A program made the position numbers and the translations under genes. Source: Ancylomarina subtilis (GTDB lineage: Bacteria; Bacteroidota; Bacteroidia; Bacteroidales; Marinifilaceae). Taken from it: a stretch of 64,000 nucleotides of DNA. The DNA is taken from assembly GCF_004217115.1 (NCBI RefSeq), contig NZ_SHKN01000001.1, forward strand, positions 933,781-997,780, written 5' to 3'. This document shows positions 44,901 through 54,300 of this stretch, piece after piece; positions within the stretch are counted from its first letter, which is position 1, and every line of letters begins with the position of its first letter. The notes under the pieces are model-generated. The model was not told the origin of the DNA, searched no databases, and was given only the letters and a program-made list of their open reading frames with translations.

Positions 44901-45684
44901 CCGAAACATAAGTTACCTCAGAATTTCAGTTACGGACCGATGCAATCTTCGTTGCACCTATTGCATGCCCGAGGAAGGCATCGATCTGATAGCACACGAA
45001 GAGATGCTCAGTTTTGAGCAAATTATCGACTTTGTAGAAGAAGCCGTTAAAACGGGCATTACAAAAATTCGTTTAACGGGAGGAGAACCTTTAGTTCGAA
45101 AAGGCATTGTTGAACTGGTCAGACTTATTGCCAATGTTGAAGGAGTGGAAGACCTGGCTCTCACTACAAATGGTATTTTACTCGAAAAATATGCTGAACA
45201 ATTGGCTAGTGCAGGCCTTAATAGAGTCAATATTAGTTTAGATACACTTAATCCTGCCATATACAGAGAAATAACCCGCTGTGGCGATATTAATGATGTC
45301 TTTAAAGGAATCGACGCAGCAAAGAAAGCGGGTCTTACACCCATAAAAATCAATTGTGTGCGCATGCCGGATAGTAGCGAGACTGAATTAATCGCTCTGA
45401 AAGCTTTTTGCCAAAACAACGAGCTCGACTTACGCTTTATCAGACAAATGGATCTTGAATCCGGAGATTTTTCAATTGTTGAAGGCGGTGAAGGTGGCAA
45501 TTGTAAAATATGCAATCGCATTCGATTAACTGCCAATGGCAAAGTAAAACCCTGTCTTTTCAACAATAACGAATTCGATATCAAAAGACTTGGTGCTAAA
45601 GACGCCATAAAAAAAACGATAGAGAGCAAGCCTCAAGAAGGAAGTCAAAACAAAATTGGGAAATTTTATAATATTGGAGGATAA
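44884..45684 (+). CDS. moaA: GTP 3',8-cyclase MoaA, shortened form
   Basis: Radical-SAM enzyme for the first step of Moco synthesis, turning GTP into 3',8-cyclo-GTP. The N-terminal cluster motif is C20-x3-C24-x2-C27 and the C-terminal cluster is C207-x2-C210-x13-C224 within CNRIRLTANGKVKPCLF. The functional GG tail is kept (NIGG at the end). The protein is only 266 residues, against about 320-340 in most MoaA: the linker between LRFIRQMDL (183-191) and the second cluster is missing about 50 residues. All known catalytic elements seem present, so it may be a compact functional lineage. The start at ATG 44884 overlaps moeA. Confidence 0.9.
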   Translation: MLDKYNRNISYLRISVTDRCNLRCTYCMPEEGIDLIAHEEMLSFEQIIDFVEEAVKTGITKIRLTGGEPLVRKGIVELVRLIANVEGVEDLALTTNGILLEKYAEQLASAGLNRVNISLDTLNPAIYREITRCGDINDVFKGIDAAKKAGLTPIKINCVRMPDSSETELIALKAFCQNNELDLRFIRQMDLESGDFSIVEGGEGGNCKICNRIRLTANGKVKPCLFNNNEFDIKRLGAKDAIKKTIESKPQEGSQNKIGKFYNIGG

Positions 45685-45722
45685 TGTTGATACGCTGATT
45701 AGATAATGTGAGGATTAAGGAT
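45685..45722. repeat. Short repeat-like stretch shared with 14625-14665
   Basis: A 'gctgattagataatgtgaggattaagg' run after moaA resembles the stretch after msrA. Probably a dispersed intergenic repeat. Confidence 0.4.
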
Positions 45723-45813
45723 AGATGTTTATACACGAAAGAAACAAACAGCCCGCTCCTCCACCTCAAAAACAGAACACTTTTTCACCATTTCACACTT
45801 TTACAAATAAAAT

Positions 45814-46272
45814 ATGACCACTAATAAATTCAGCCATATCGATAAAGACGGCAAAGCCAATATGGTAGATGTCGGACATAAATCTCAGCAAATCAGAGAA
45901 GCAAAAGCCTCAGGTAAAATCATTTTATCAGCAAAAACAGTCGAACTGATTCGCGATAACAATCTGAAGAAAGGTGATGTTTTAACCATTGCTGAAATTG
46001 CAGGAATTCAGGCAGCAAAACAAACAAGCCAACTCATCCCCCTTTGTCATACCCTTCTCATCACAAAAGCTGAAGTCAAATGCAAACTAATCGACAATGG
46101 CGTTCAAGTAAATACACGTGTAAAATGTATCGGACAAACGGGTGTTGAGATGGAAGCCCTTACCGCTGCTAGTGTGGCCTTATTAACCATATACGACATG
46201 TGTAAAGCCGTAGATAAAAACATGGTTATGGAAAACATCAAATTAGATGAGAAAACAAAGCTTGATATTTAA
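45814..46272 (+). CDS. moaC: Cyclic pyranopterin monophosphate synthase (MoaC)
   Basis: A 152-residue enzyme completing cPMP formation after MoaA. Seen: FSHIDKDGKANMVDVGHKSQQIREAKASGKI (as motif positions 6-36), AAKQTSQLIPLCHTLLI, and GQTGVEMEALTAASVALLTIYDMCKAVDK with the catalytic lysines of the family. Slightly shorter than E. coli MoaC (161) but complete. It sits 129 bp after moaA on the same strand. Confidence 0.95.
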   Translation: MTTNKFSHIDKDGKANMVDVGHKSQQIREAKASGKIILSAKTVELIRDNNLKKGDVLTIAEIAGIQAAKQTSQLIPLCHTLLITKAEVKCKLIDNGVQVNTRVKCIGQTGVEMEALTAASVALLTIYDMCKAVDKNMVMENIKLDEKTKLDI

Positions 46273-46317
46273 GCTTTTTAACAAACATCAAACCGGCAAT
46301 AACCAATCCAAATAAAC

Positions 46318-47253
46318 ATGACAAAAATAGATATACTCTCAGTTAATATTTCTGATAAAAAAGGGATCATTAAAAAACCAGTCCCGTCAATCGAATTAAA
46401 TGCAAGAGGTGTTGCAAAAGACGCACATGCCGGAAATTGGCACCGACAAGTGAGTTTACTGGCTCAGGAAAGTATCGATAAATTTTCAGAACAGGCAAAA
46501 CGTAAAATTGCTTTTGGTGAATTCGCTGAAAACATCACAACACAAGGTCTTGTTTTGCACAAAACAGCTCCCTTAGATCGATTTATCATGGGTGAAATGG
46601 TTTTAGAAGTGACTCAGATCGGTAAAAAATGCCATGGTGATAACTGCAGTATTTTTCGTGAGGTTGGAAATTGTGTGATGCCCAAAGAAGGTATTTTTTG
46701 TCGTGTACTCAAAGGAGGTGAGCTAAAAGCAGGTGATCAACTGAAATATCAGCCTCGAATCATGAAAACACTTATTATAACACTAAGTGATCGGGCAAGC
46801 AAAGGTGAATATGTTGACAAGAGTGGTCCTCTTCTTAAAAAACTGACTGAAGATTTCTTTAAATCAAAAAACCGCCATTATGAAATTGAAACCCTGATCA
46901 TTCCTGACAATGAAGAACAGTTAAAAACGATTCTGTTAAAAGCTCAGTCAGAAAAATACGATATGGTTTTCACAACTGGTGGAACAGGAATTGGACCTAA
47001 AGATATTACGCCCGATGTGGTTAAACCATTATTGACCAAAGAGATTCCTGGCATCATGGAATTGATTCGTGTGAAATATGGTATGGAAAAAGCCAATGCA
47101 CTTGTGAGTAGAGGAATAGCCGGAGTTATGAATAAAACATTGATTTACACACTTCCAGGTAGCCCTAAAGCTGTAAATGAATACTGTTGTGAAATTTTCA
47201 AAACTATTGAACACTCACTATACATGCTGAATGAGCTGGATTTACATGGTTAA
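46318..47253 (+). CDS. MOSC domain - MogA/MoaB molybdopterin adenylyltransferase fusion
   Basis: A 311-residue two-domain protein. The N-terminal MOSC domain (about 1-148) has [23 protein letters not shown] and [15 protein letters not shown], and a conserved Cys in [13 protein letters not shown]; this fold handles Moco sulfur chemistry or binding. The C-terminal Mog domain (about 149-311) has [34 protein letters not shown] and [10 protein letters not shown], the adenylyltransferase that activates molybdopterin for MoeA. The two activities are separate proteins in E. coli. It is the last gene of the Moco operon; no moaD/moaE appear here. Confidence 0.93.
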   Translation: MTKIDILSVNISDKKGIIKKPVPSIELNARGVAKDAHAGNWHRQVSLLAQESIDKFSEQAKRKIAFGEFAENITTQGLVLHKTAPLDRFIMGEMVLEVTQIGKKCHGDNCSIFREVGNCVMPKEGIFCRVLKGGELKAGDQLKYQPRIMKTLIITLSDRASKGEYVDKSGPLLKKLTEDFFKSKNRHYEIETLIIPDNEEQLKTILLKAQSEKYDMVFTTGGTGIGPKDITPDVVKPLLTKEIPGIMELIRVKYGMEKANALVSRGIAGVMNKTLIYTLPGSPKAVNEYCCEIFKTIEHSLYMLNELDLHG

Positions 47254-47389
47254 GTATTTTTTACCAATTCTTATTCTGATAATCAAAGCATTCGAATAAA
47301 TATTGAATACAAGTGCATTTTTTATTTGGTAGAAGTGCATTTTTGACTTACATTTGCACCCGTTATCAGAACAGATAATAAGACATATT

Positions 47390-47474
47390 GGAGAGATGGC
47401 AGAGTGGTCGAATGCGGTAGTCTTGAAAACTATTGTGCGGCAACGTACCGGGGGTTCGAATCCCTCTCTCTCCG
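47390..47474 (+). tRNA. tRNA-Ser (anticodon TGA)
   Basis: An 85-nt class II tRNA. Acceptor stem GGAGAGA/TCTCTCC with discriminator G at 47474, D-arm with GAGTGGTCGAAT, anticodon loop CTTGAAA with TGA at 47424-47426, long variable arm, and T-arm GGGGGTTCGAATCCC. No CCA is encoded. The long variable arm and TGA anticodon identify serine. Confidence 0.96.
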
Positions 47475-47481
47475 CTGAATG

Positions 47482-47616
47482 AAGCATCAAGGTAGGAATA
47501 CTTTGATGCTTTTTTTATAGCATAAACTTTCATGGGATGAGAACGCCAAAAGGGGTTCGTAACATGTTCACGACGAGCTTGCCAGGAGTCATCCCTCTCT
47601 CTCTCTCTCCGCCTTC
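47482..47616. repeat. Post-tRNA direct repeat, copy 1 (includes terminator)
   Basis: About 135 bp that recurs at 47719-47846. It begins with a terminator hairpin (GCATCAAGGTA / TACTTTGATGC plus T-run, to 47516) that ends the tRNA transcript. Then come TTATAGCATAAACTTTCATG, GGGGTTCGTAACATGTTCACGACG and CTTGCCAGGAGTCATCC, and a CT-rich end CTCTCTCCGCC that echoes the 3' end of the tRNA. Confidence 0.9.
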
Positions 47617-47646
47617 GCCCGACATAGCAACAGCTGTGTCGGGCTT
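47617..47646 (+). terminator. Hairpin between the two repeat copies
   Basis: GCCCGACA, ten-base loop, TGTGTCGGGC, then TTTCTT. Looks like a terminator. Confidence 0.65.
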
Positions 47647-47718
47647 TCTTATGCATTAAACCCCAATACGAAGTCGGATAAAAACAGTTTATGGGCTACG
47701 GCGGAAACATCCGCTTTA

Positions 47719-47846
47719 AAGCATCAAGGTAGGAATACTTTGGTGCTTTTTTTTATAGCATAAACTTTCATGGGATGCGAACACAAAGGGGTTCGTAACA
47801 TGTTCACGACGAGCTTGCCAGGAGTCATCCCCCTCTCTCCGCCTTC
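47719..47846. repeat. Post-tRNA direct repeat, copy 2
   Basis: A near-identical copy of 47482-47616 with small changes (TTTGGTGC for TTTGATGC, fewer CT units). The interval between the copies is about 100 bp and is not coding. No ORF follows until 48159. Confidence 0.9.
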
Positions 47847-48158
47847 ACGCGCCAGAGCAATTTACTGCAATGACAGTTTTTTTCATTTTATTAAGTCAGA
47901 ACAATAAAACTCAGATTCGGGCCACATCTGATACATCTACATCATATTCGCCCACCAAAGAAAATTTGAATTAACTCAACACCCATATTATACATAACGA
48001 AATCTAACAAAACTCAATATTACTCTTTCTTATGTCAAGAATAAATTAAACGAAACACATGAACTTATTGTACAACAAGGAGATTGATGTTTATTTATAT
48101 TGATTTTAAATAAAAAGAACAGGATAGCTTGAACTAAAAATTATAATACTTTCGACGA
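47847..48158. other. Intergenic region before the PAS/GAF kinase
   Basis: About 310 AT-rich bases with no ORF, repeat or RNA fold that I can see. It must hold the kinase promoter. Confidence 0.4.
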
Positions 48159-50609
48159 ATGAAGGATAAAAAAGGATTCAGATTGGATGTTTTAGAGAAG
48201 TTGTACAGAGGGGAATCTAAAGCCTGTATTTTAAACCTGATCATTACACAAGCAAAAACAATTATACCAGAATCAACCTGTTTCATACATAGTATGGACG
48301 ATATGGTAAAAGATTTATTATATGAAACTGCCACAGTTTTAGCAGACTCTTGTGACAAAGCCAATTACGAACACCTTACTACAAATGGAATAAGATCTTG
48401 TTGCTCTAATCACTCTATAGATATTAGTGTAGTTGAAGAAGATATTCAAACTCCTCCCTTTGGGATGAATTACGAGGACTTCGCTCAACAAACGGATTTA
48501 ATCGTTTGCTGGGCAGAACCCATAAAAGATCCTTCTGGAGAAGTATTGGGAACTCTCACCATCTATCATCAAAGCTATACTACCCCCAAAAAAAATGAAC
48601 TTGATTTGATTGCAGAACTCGCTGATTTAACGGCTATTGTTCTTGACCGATTCAAAATTATCAAACAACTAGAGGATAGCGAAAGTAAATATCAAAAGTT
48701 AGCTAACGCGAGTAACGATGGAATCTTTATTATAAAAGGCGACAAAATTATTGAGGTAAATAAACGTGCCGAAGAGATGACCGGCTATTCCGAAATGGAA
48801 CTATCAAACATGTCTATTTTTAATTTCATGGGCGAAGAAAACTGGTCGTCAGACTACATTCCGGATCTACCCGGGGAAAGACATCATATAGAAGCCACCG
48901 CCATAAACAGAGCTAAAGAGAAATTAAATGTGAGTGTTAACATCAAGGAGTCAACCTTCAACGGTGAAACGGTCTGTTTACTTTCTGTCAGCGATCACAC
49001 AGATATAAGACGGGCTGAAAAAGAACTCAAAAAACTTTCACAAACGGTTATCCAAAGTCCTGTTTCGGTCGTTGTAACCGACTGCGAAGGCCATATTGAA
49101 TATGTTAACCCGAAATTCATGGAACTCACGGGATATGATTTAAATGAAATTAAAGGTCAAACCCCAAGTATTCTAAGTTCAGGCAACACGCCTTTATTTA
49201 CCTATAAAAAACTATGGAAAACAATCAAATCAGGGGAGAATTGGAGTGGTGAATTGCAAAACAAGAAAAAAAATGGTGAGCTATTTTGGGAAAATGCCAC
49301 CATTTCAGCTCTAAAAGACAAGAGCGGTCAAATCACTCATTTTATAGGCGTTAAAGAGAATATCACCCAAAGAAAACGACAAGATCAAATTAAGGAAATC
49401 ATTTTCAATATCTCCAATGCAGTCCTGTCTCAATCGACACTAGTCGACTTTATTCTATTTATTAAGAAAGAGTTAAGCAAACTGATTAACACAAAAAATT
49501 TCTTTGTTGCCCTATATGATGAAACAAAAGAATGTTTTCATATGCCTTATCATGATGATGAATTCGATTCTATTGAAACTTTTCCTAAAGGAAAATCCAT
49601 ATCAGGCTGGGTAATTGATCATGGTGAAGCTCTGCTTGCAGATAATGAAACCTTAGATGCCATGCAGGCAAAAGGTGAAGTCGAACTTTTCGGAGAACCA
49701 TCGAAAATATGGTTGGGTATGCCATTAAAAGAGAAAGGAAAAACCATAGGCGTACTGGTGATACAAAGCTATGATAATGAAAAAGCAGTCACCGAAGAGG
49801 ACAAAGAAATATTAGAATTGGTCTCACATCAAATTAGTATTTCAATTGAGAAAAAAAGAACAGAAGAACAACTTAACAAAGCCTTATTAGATGCCAGAGA
49901 ATCTGATCGTTTAAAATCCGTTTTTCTCACGACTATGTCTCACGAATTACGCACTCCCTTAAACGCCGTTTTGGGTTTTTCCAGTATCGTTGACATGGAT
50001 ACTCCCATAGAAACAGCCGTTGATTTTTGCAAAATGATTCACCAAAGCGGAGAACATTTGTTGAATATTGTTGAAGATTTGTTTGATATCTCCCTAATTG
50101 AAACGGGAAAGATCAGAATGACCTACAGCACAAACTCTCTTTCGGGATTATTAAATGAAATTCATGATATGATTATTGCCGAACAAATCAGCATGAATAA
50201 AACGAATATTGATTTGAAACTGGTTATCCCCGACAGTGCTTCCTTGTTTATGCTTAAAACGGATCCCAAACGTTTCAAACAAATCTTTCTGAATCTTTTA
50301 AAAAATGCCCTAAAGTATACCGAAAGTGGGCTAATAGAATATGGATTAAAAGATTATGACTCCCAATCAGAATTGCCTTTTCAGTTTTATGTGAAAGATA
50401 CGGGCATGGGAATTCCTGAGAACTTACAAAAAAGTATTTTTGGTATCTTCCGACAAGCCAATGAAACCCTTGCCCGAGAACATAACGGTATTGGCTTAGG
50501 CTTATCTCTTTCTCAAAATCTGGTTGAACTACTGGGTGGGAAAATCTGGGTTGAATCAAAACTTGGAGAAGGTTCTACCTTTTACTTTACACATTCATCC
50601 TGCTTATAA
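48159..50609 (+). CDS. Soluble multi-sensor histidine kinase (GAF-PAS-PAS-GAF-HisKA-ATPase)
   Basis: An 816-residue kinase without transmembrane segments. Domains in order: GAF-like (about 15-165), PAS (about 175-288, with IIEVNKRAEEMTGYSEMEL), PAS/PAC (about 293-410, YVNPKFMELTGYDLNEIKGQ, ENATISALKD), GAF (about 420-575, FFVALYDETKECFHMPYHDDE), HisKA (about 590-655, phospho-His in TTMSHELRTPLNAVLGFSS) and HATPase (KRFKQIFLNLLKNALKYTE, GMGIPENL, GIGLGLSLSQ). The first GAF has a Cys cluster (SCCSNHS). There is no receiver domain and no adjacent response regulator, so it is an orphan kinase that probably senses a cytoplasmic cue. Confidence 0.92.
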   Translation: MKDKKGFRLDVLEKLYRGESKACILNLIITQAKTIIPESTCFIHSMDDMVKDLLYETATVLADSCDKANYEHLTTNGIRSCCSNHSIDISVVEEDIQTPPFGMNYEDFAQQTDLIVCWAEPIKDPSGEVLGTLTIYHQSYTTPKKNELDLIAELADLTAIVLDRFKIIKQLEDSESKYQKLANASNDGIFIIKGDKIIEVNKRAEEMTGYSEMELSNMSIFNFMGEENWSSDYIPDLPGERHHIEATAINRAKEKLNVSVNIKESTFNGETVCLLSVSDHTDIRRAEKELKKLSQTVIQSPVSVVVTDCEGHIEYVNPKFMELTGYDLNEIKGQTPSILSSGNTPLFTYKKLWKTIKSGENWSGELQNKKKNGELFWENATISALKDKSGQITHFIGVKENITQRKRQDQIKEIIFNISNAVLSQSTLVDFILFIKKELSKLINTKNFFVALYDETKECFHMPYHDDEFDSIETFPKGKSISGWVIDHGEALLADNETLDAMQAKGEVELFGEPSKIWLGMPLKEKGKTIGVLVIQSYDNEKAVTEEDKEILELVSHQISISIEKKRTEEQLNKALLDARESDRLKSVFLTTMSHELRTPLNAVLGFSSIVDMDTPIETAVDFCKMIHQSGEHLLNIVEDLFDISLIETGKIRMTYSTNSLSGLLNEIHDMIIAEQISMNKTNIDLKLVIPDSASLFMLKTDPKRFKQIFLNLLKNALKYTESGLIEYGLKDYDSQSELPFQFYVKDTGMGIPENLQKSIFGIFRQANETLAREHNGIGLGLSLSQNLVELLGGKIWVESKLGEGSTFYFTHSSCL

Positions 50610-51036
50610 AAATCTCAGTATTTTTTTAACTCATCACACCCTATTTTCAAGAATAAAAAGGTGCAGCCTTTCAGCTGCACCCATCTATTTTAACCCCATT
50701 AAAATAGATATAAAAACCTTTTTGATTGAATTGAAATCCTATTCAGCAACCCTAGCTTTTAATAAGATTATCATCATTTTTTAAAAATGATGCAAAAATT
50801 GAGTAATGGTTGCGTCAGAATTTTAAAAAATCAAATTTTAATAAAGACACTTCCCTCCTTCTTCTTCATCAAAAATTTTGGCAAAAAACAGAATTAAGTC
50901 TAATGATAATTTGATCTGATTACAAATAGAACTTCGATTCAGAAAATTGGTTTATAGAATTCAAAAGCATTCTTAATATTATTAAATTGGTCTATTGCTT
51001 GCAGTGAATGAAACAGAAGCCAATAAAAAAACGGAT
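50610..51036. other. Intergenic region with two hairpins
   Basis: A hairpin GGTGCAGC-CTTTCA-GCTGCACC (50659-50680) and an ATCATTTTTTAAAAATGAT palindrome (about 50772-50790) follow the kinase gene and probably end its transcript. The remaining sequence up to the DUF5808 gene shows nothing else. Confidence 0.5.
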
Positions 51037-51249
51037 ATGAAACGAAAAAATGAGAATTACGATATCATGAGTAAAAATCCGGCAAACTGGAGAGGTATTT
51101 TTTATTACAATCGTAAGGATCCAAGAATAAGAGTTCCCAAACAAGATCCCAGATTAGGTTGGACTCTAAACTTTGCAAGTCCCTATGCCTACCTCTTTAT
51201 AATTGCCATAATGGCTATTATTGCACTTTCTATATATTTGGGTTTATAG
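51037..51249 (+). CDS. Small DUF5808-like membrane protein
   Basis: A 70-residue protein (ATG 51037; GTG 51004 and ATG 51067 are alternatives). The core NPANWRGIFYYNRKDPRIRVPKQDPRLGWTLNF (as motif positions 13-45) matches the DUF5808 pattern, a short soluble segment usually attached to a membrane anchor. A single C-terminal helix (about 51-69, YLFIIAIMAIIALSIYL) follows. Function unknown. Confidence 0.75.
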   Translation: MKRKNENYDIMSKNPANWRGIFYYNRKDPRIRVPKQDPRLGWTLNFASPYAYLFIIAIMAIIALSIYLGL

Positions 51250-51307
51250 CTTATACATTGATTGCCTAACTCCTTAATACTTGGAATGCAACCCTGAGTA
51301 TTACAAA

Positions 51308-54300
51308 CTAGATATTCCTTTTCTCGCAAGGGATGGTAAAAAAGAAGCTTGTGCCTTTACCTATTTGGCTTTCGCACCAAATGGCTCCATAATTTTTTTG
51401 CACAAATTCGTGACAAAGTATTAACCCCAAACCTGTTCCCTTCTCTCCTGAAGTTCCAACTGTTTTATACTTCACATCAATACGAAAGAGCTTTTCCATA
51501 TTTTCAGATGAGATGCCAACTCCCTCATCTTTAACTTCTATCTCCAGAAACTTTTGTTCTTTTCTAACATTAACTTCAACAAGCTTGCCTGAATTGGTGA
51601 ATTTTACGGCATTGTTTATCAGATTACGCAAAACCGTATTAATCATCTGGCGATCGGCATAAGCCATATAACTTTCGGTCAAATTGGTTTTTAGGTGAAC
51701 CCCTTTCTTCTCAGCAGGAATACGATGCAAATTGATATTCTCTTCAATCTGCAAAGAGAGATCAAACTCCGAAGGCGAATACTCAATAAGACCTCTTTGC
51801 GATTTGGACCATGTGAGCAAATTCTCCAATAAATTATAAATCAACTCGGCAGACTGATGAACACGCTTTAGAGCAATCAGCTTATCCTCCTCATCCAAAT
51901 TATTATAATTCTCATCAAGGACCTGGCTCAAAGAATACAGACTGGCAAAAGGATTTTTCAAATCATGAGCTAATATGGAGAAGAACTTATCCTTAGTGGC
52001 ATTCAGCTCATCAAGTTCTTCTTTTTGCTGACGCAATCGCTGTTCGGCTTCCTTCCGTTCGGTGATGTGACGCGAAACGATGGTAATACCCGTGAGGTCA
52101 GCTTGTGCATTCCGGCGTGGACTAATTTTTGCATTAAACCAACACATACCTTCCTGATTGACACAATAATCGAATTCATGAATCAAATCACTGTCCTGAA
52201 GCCGATCAAAAGCGATATCTAATTCCTCCACAACACGTTTGGGAAATCCAACTTGGGTATAATGCTTCTGCAAAAAGAAATCCGGATTTTCATAAAGGGG
52301 ATCCTGGTTACCAGGATTATAAAATTCCTGAAAAATGCCATCACGATCGAGAACAAAAACCAAATCATTTAAAGAAGAGATGGTCGATTTCAATTTCTCT
52401 TCGCTTTCTTCAACTCTTTCCTTTTGCAAAGCAATCTCTTTTGTGCGTTCACGAATCCCTTTTTCAAGAATACGTTTTTCACGTTTCAGATTTCTAAGTC
52501 TCAACCTCATGATTCCCATCACCAAGAGAAATCCCAATAAAATATAAACTGCATAAGCGTAAGGACTAAGCCACCAGGGGGGTAAAATCCGAATCTCAAG
52601 CTTAGTAGGAACCTCATTCCATCTGCCATCATTATTAGTTCCCTTTACAAGGAAGGTGTAGTGTCCACTAGGCAAATTGGTGAAATGCACGAAATGTTGA
52701 TTCCCCAGCTCAAGCCACTCATCTACAAGCCCCTCCATTTTGTAGGCATATCTATTTTTAAAAGGTTTAGTAAAATCTAAAGCGGCATAAGAAATGGTAA
52801 ATGAATAATCCTTGTAAGTAAGATTCAATCTATCGGCATAAACATTGAGTTTTTGCTTTTTGCCTCCCCTTTCTTTTTCAAAAGAAGTAATAACAACCGG
52901 AGGTATAAAGTTATTATCCTGAAGAGAATCCGGGTGAAATGAAATCAAGCCATCCATACCACCAAAATAGACTGTTCCCTTTTCATCCTGATAAACAGCC
53001 TTTAAATTAAATTCCCCGCCTTGAAGCCCCTCATTGACAGAGTACGATTTTATCGCATTTGTTTTTGTATTCAACATGGCCAAGCCATTTCCCGTAGAAA
53101 ACCAAAGATTCCGGTTTTTATCCTCAATGATATCATAAATGATATTACTGGGCAAACCCTCTTTCATGGAATAATACGTAAATACAGAATCCTTTTTATT
53201 GAACCGATTGATCCCGGTACTGGTACCAACCCAAATATCACCTTTATTATCCTCACAAAGTGAAATCGTGAAATTATCACAAAGAGTATTGGGGTGCCCA
53301 TCCTGATGTGAATAATGCAACATTCGATTCTCGTGAGGCTGGTAGCAATCCATACCATTCAATGTCGCAATCCAAACAAGACCATCACGATCCTCCAATA
53401 TAGAATAAACCAGATTGCTGCTGATACCATAAGGTTCCTCAGCGCCGGAGCGAAAAAAGCGCCTTGTTTTGGTCTCAGGATTAAATTGTATGATTCCATT
53501 CCCAGTCCCAATCCATATTTTTCCATCTGAATTCTCTGTGATGCAATAAACCCGATTGTTTTCAAAAAAATCTAGCGTATCTATGTCGAAATACGTATTA
53601 AAAGGAATAAAGCTTTGCTTTTGCTTATTAAAGAGACTAACCCCATTGCGAGTTCCCATCCAAATTCTGGATTCACGGTCTTCAAACAAAACATGCACAT
53701 GATTGTTTGAAATATACCTGTCCCCTTCGAATTCCGAAGAATAATGCAACATTTCCCTGGTTTCAGGATTATAGATATTCAAGCCTTTAGCCCAATTTCC
53801 AACCCAAAGCCGCTTATCCTTATCAATATAAATAGACCCAATAATATTATCCAACAGATCTAGTGATTTCGGATCATCTGTTTTCTTATAGCTTTGAAAT
53901 TTCTTCATTTTTAAATCGGCTCTATCGAGACCGGCAATCGTTCCTACCCAAAGATTCTTCGAGCTGTCTTCAAAGAGAGAATACACAATATCATGCCCAA
54001 TATAATTCGTATTATTGGGTCCGCTTCGATACAGACTCAAGTCAAATTCACCCGTTTCCCAACTCCACTCCATACGGTTCAGACCACCCTCCTCAGTCCC
54101 AATCCAGTACACCCCATTACTGTCCTGAATAATGGACCGAATATAGCTTGTACTTAACACATGAGCCGTATCGCCTTCATTCCCTAAACGAAAAAAATCC
54201 TGAGTCTGATTCTTATAAAAATTGAGTCCATCTTCAGTTCCGACCACAATATTTCCAATCAGATCTTCGTAGAGAGCCGTGATGTGATTATGGGAAATGG

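Noticed and set aside
44958-45629. 223-codon antisense frame opposite moaA
   Set aside because: It is the shadow of a well-supported radical-SAM gene; the translation is Ser/Leu-rich with no recognisable domain.
47366-47656. Minus-strand open frames across the tRNA and repeats (for example one containing [14 protein letters not shown])
   Set aside because: They overlap the tRNA-Ser gene. Peptides of this kind are common false translations of antisense tRNA sequence.
47482-47846. CRISPR-like array after the tRNA
   Set aside because: Only two copies of a 130-bp unit with a 100-bp gap; no short regular repeats or spacers.
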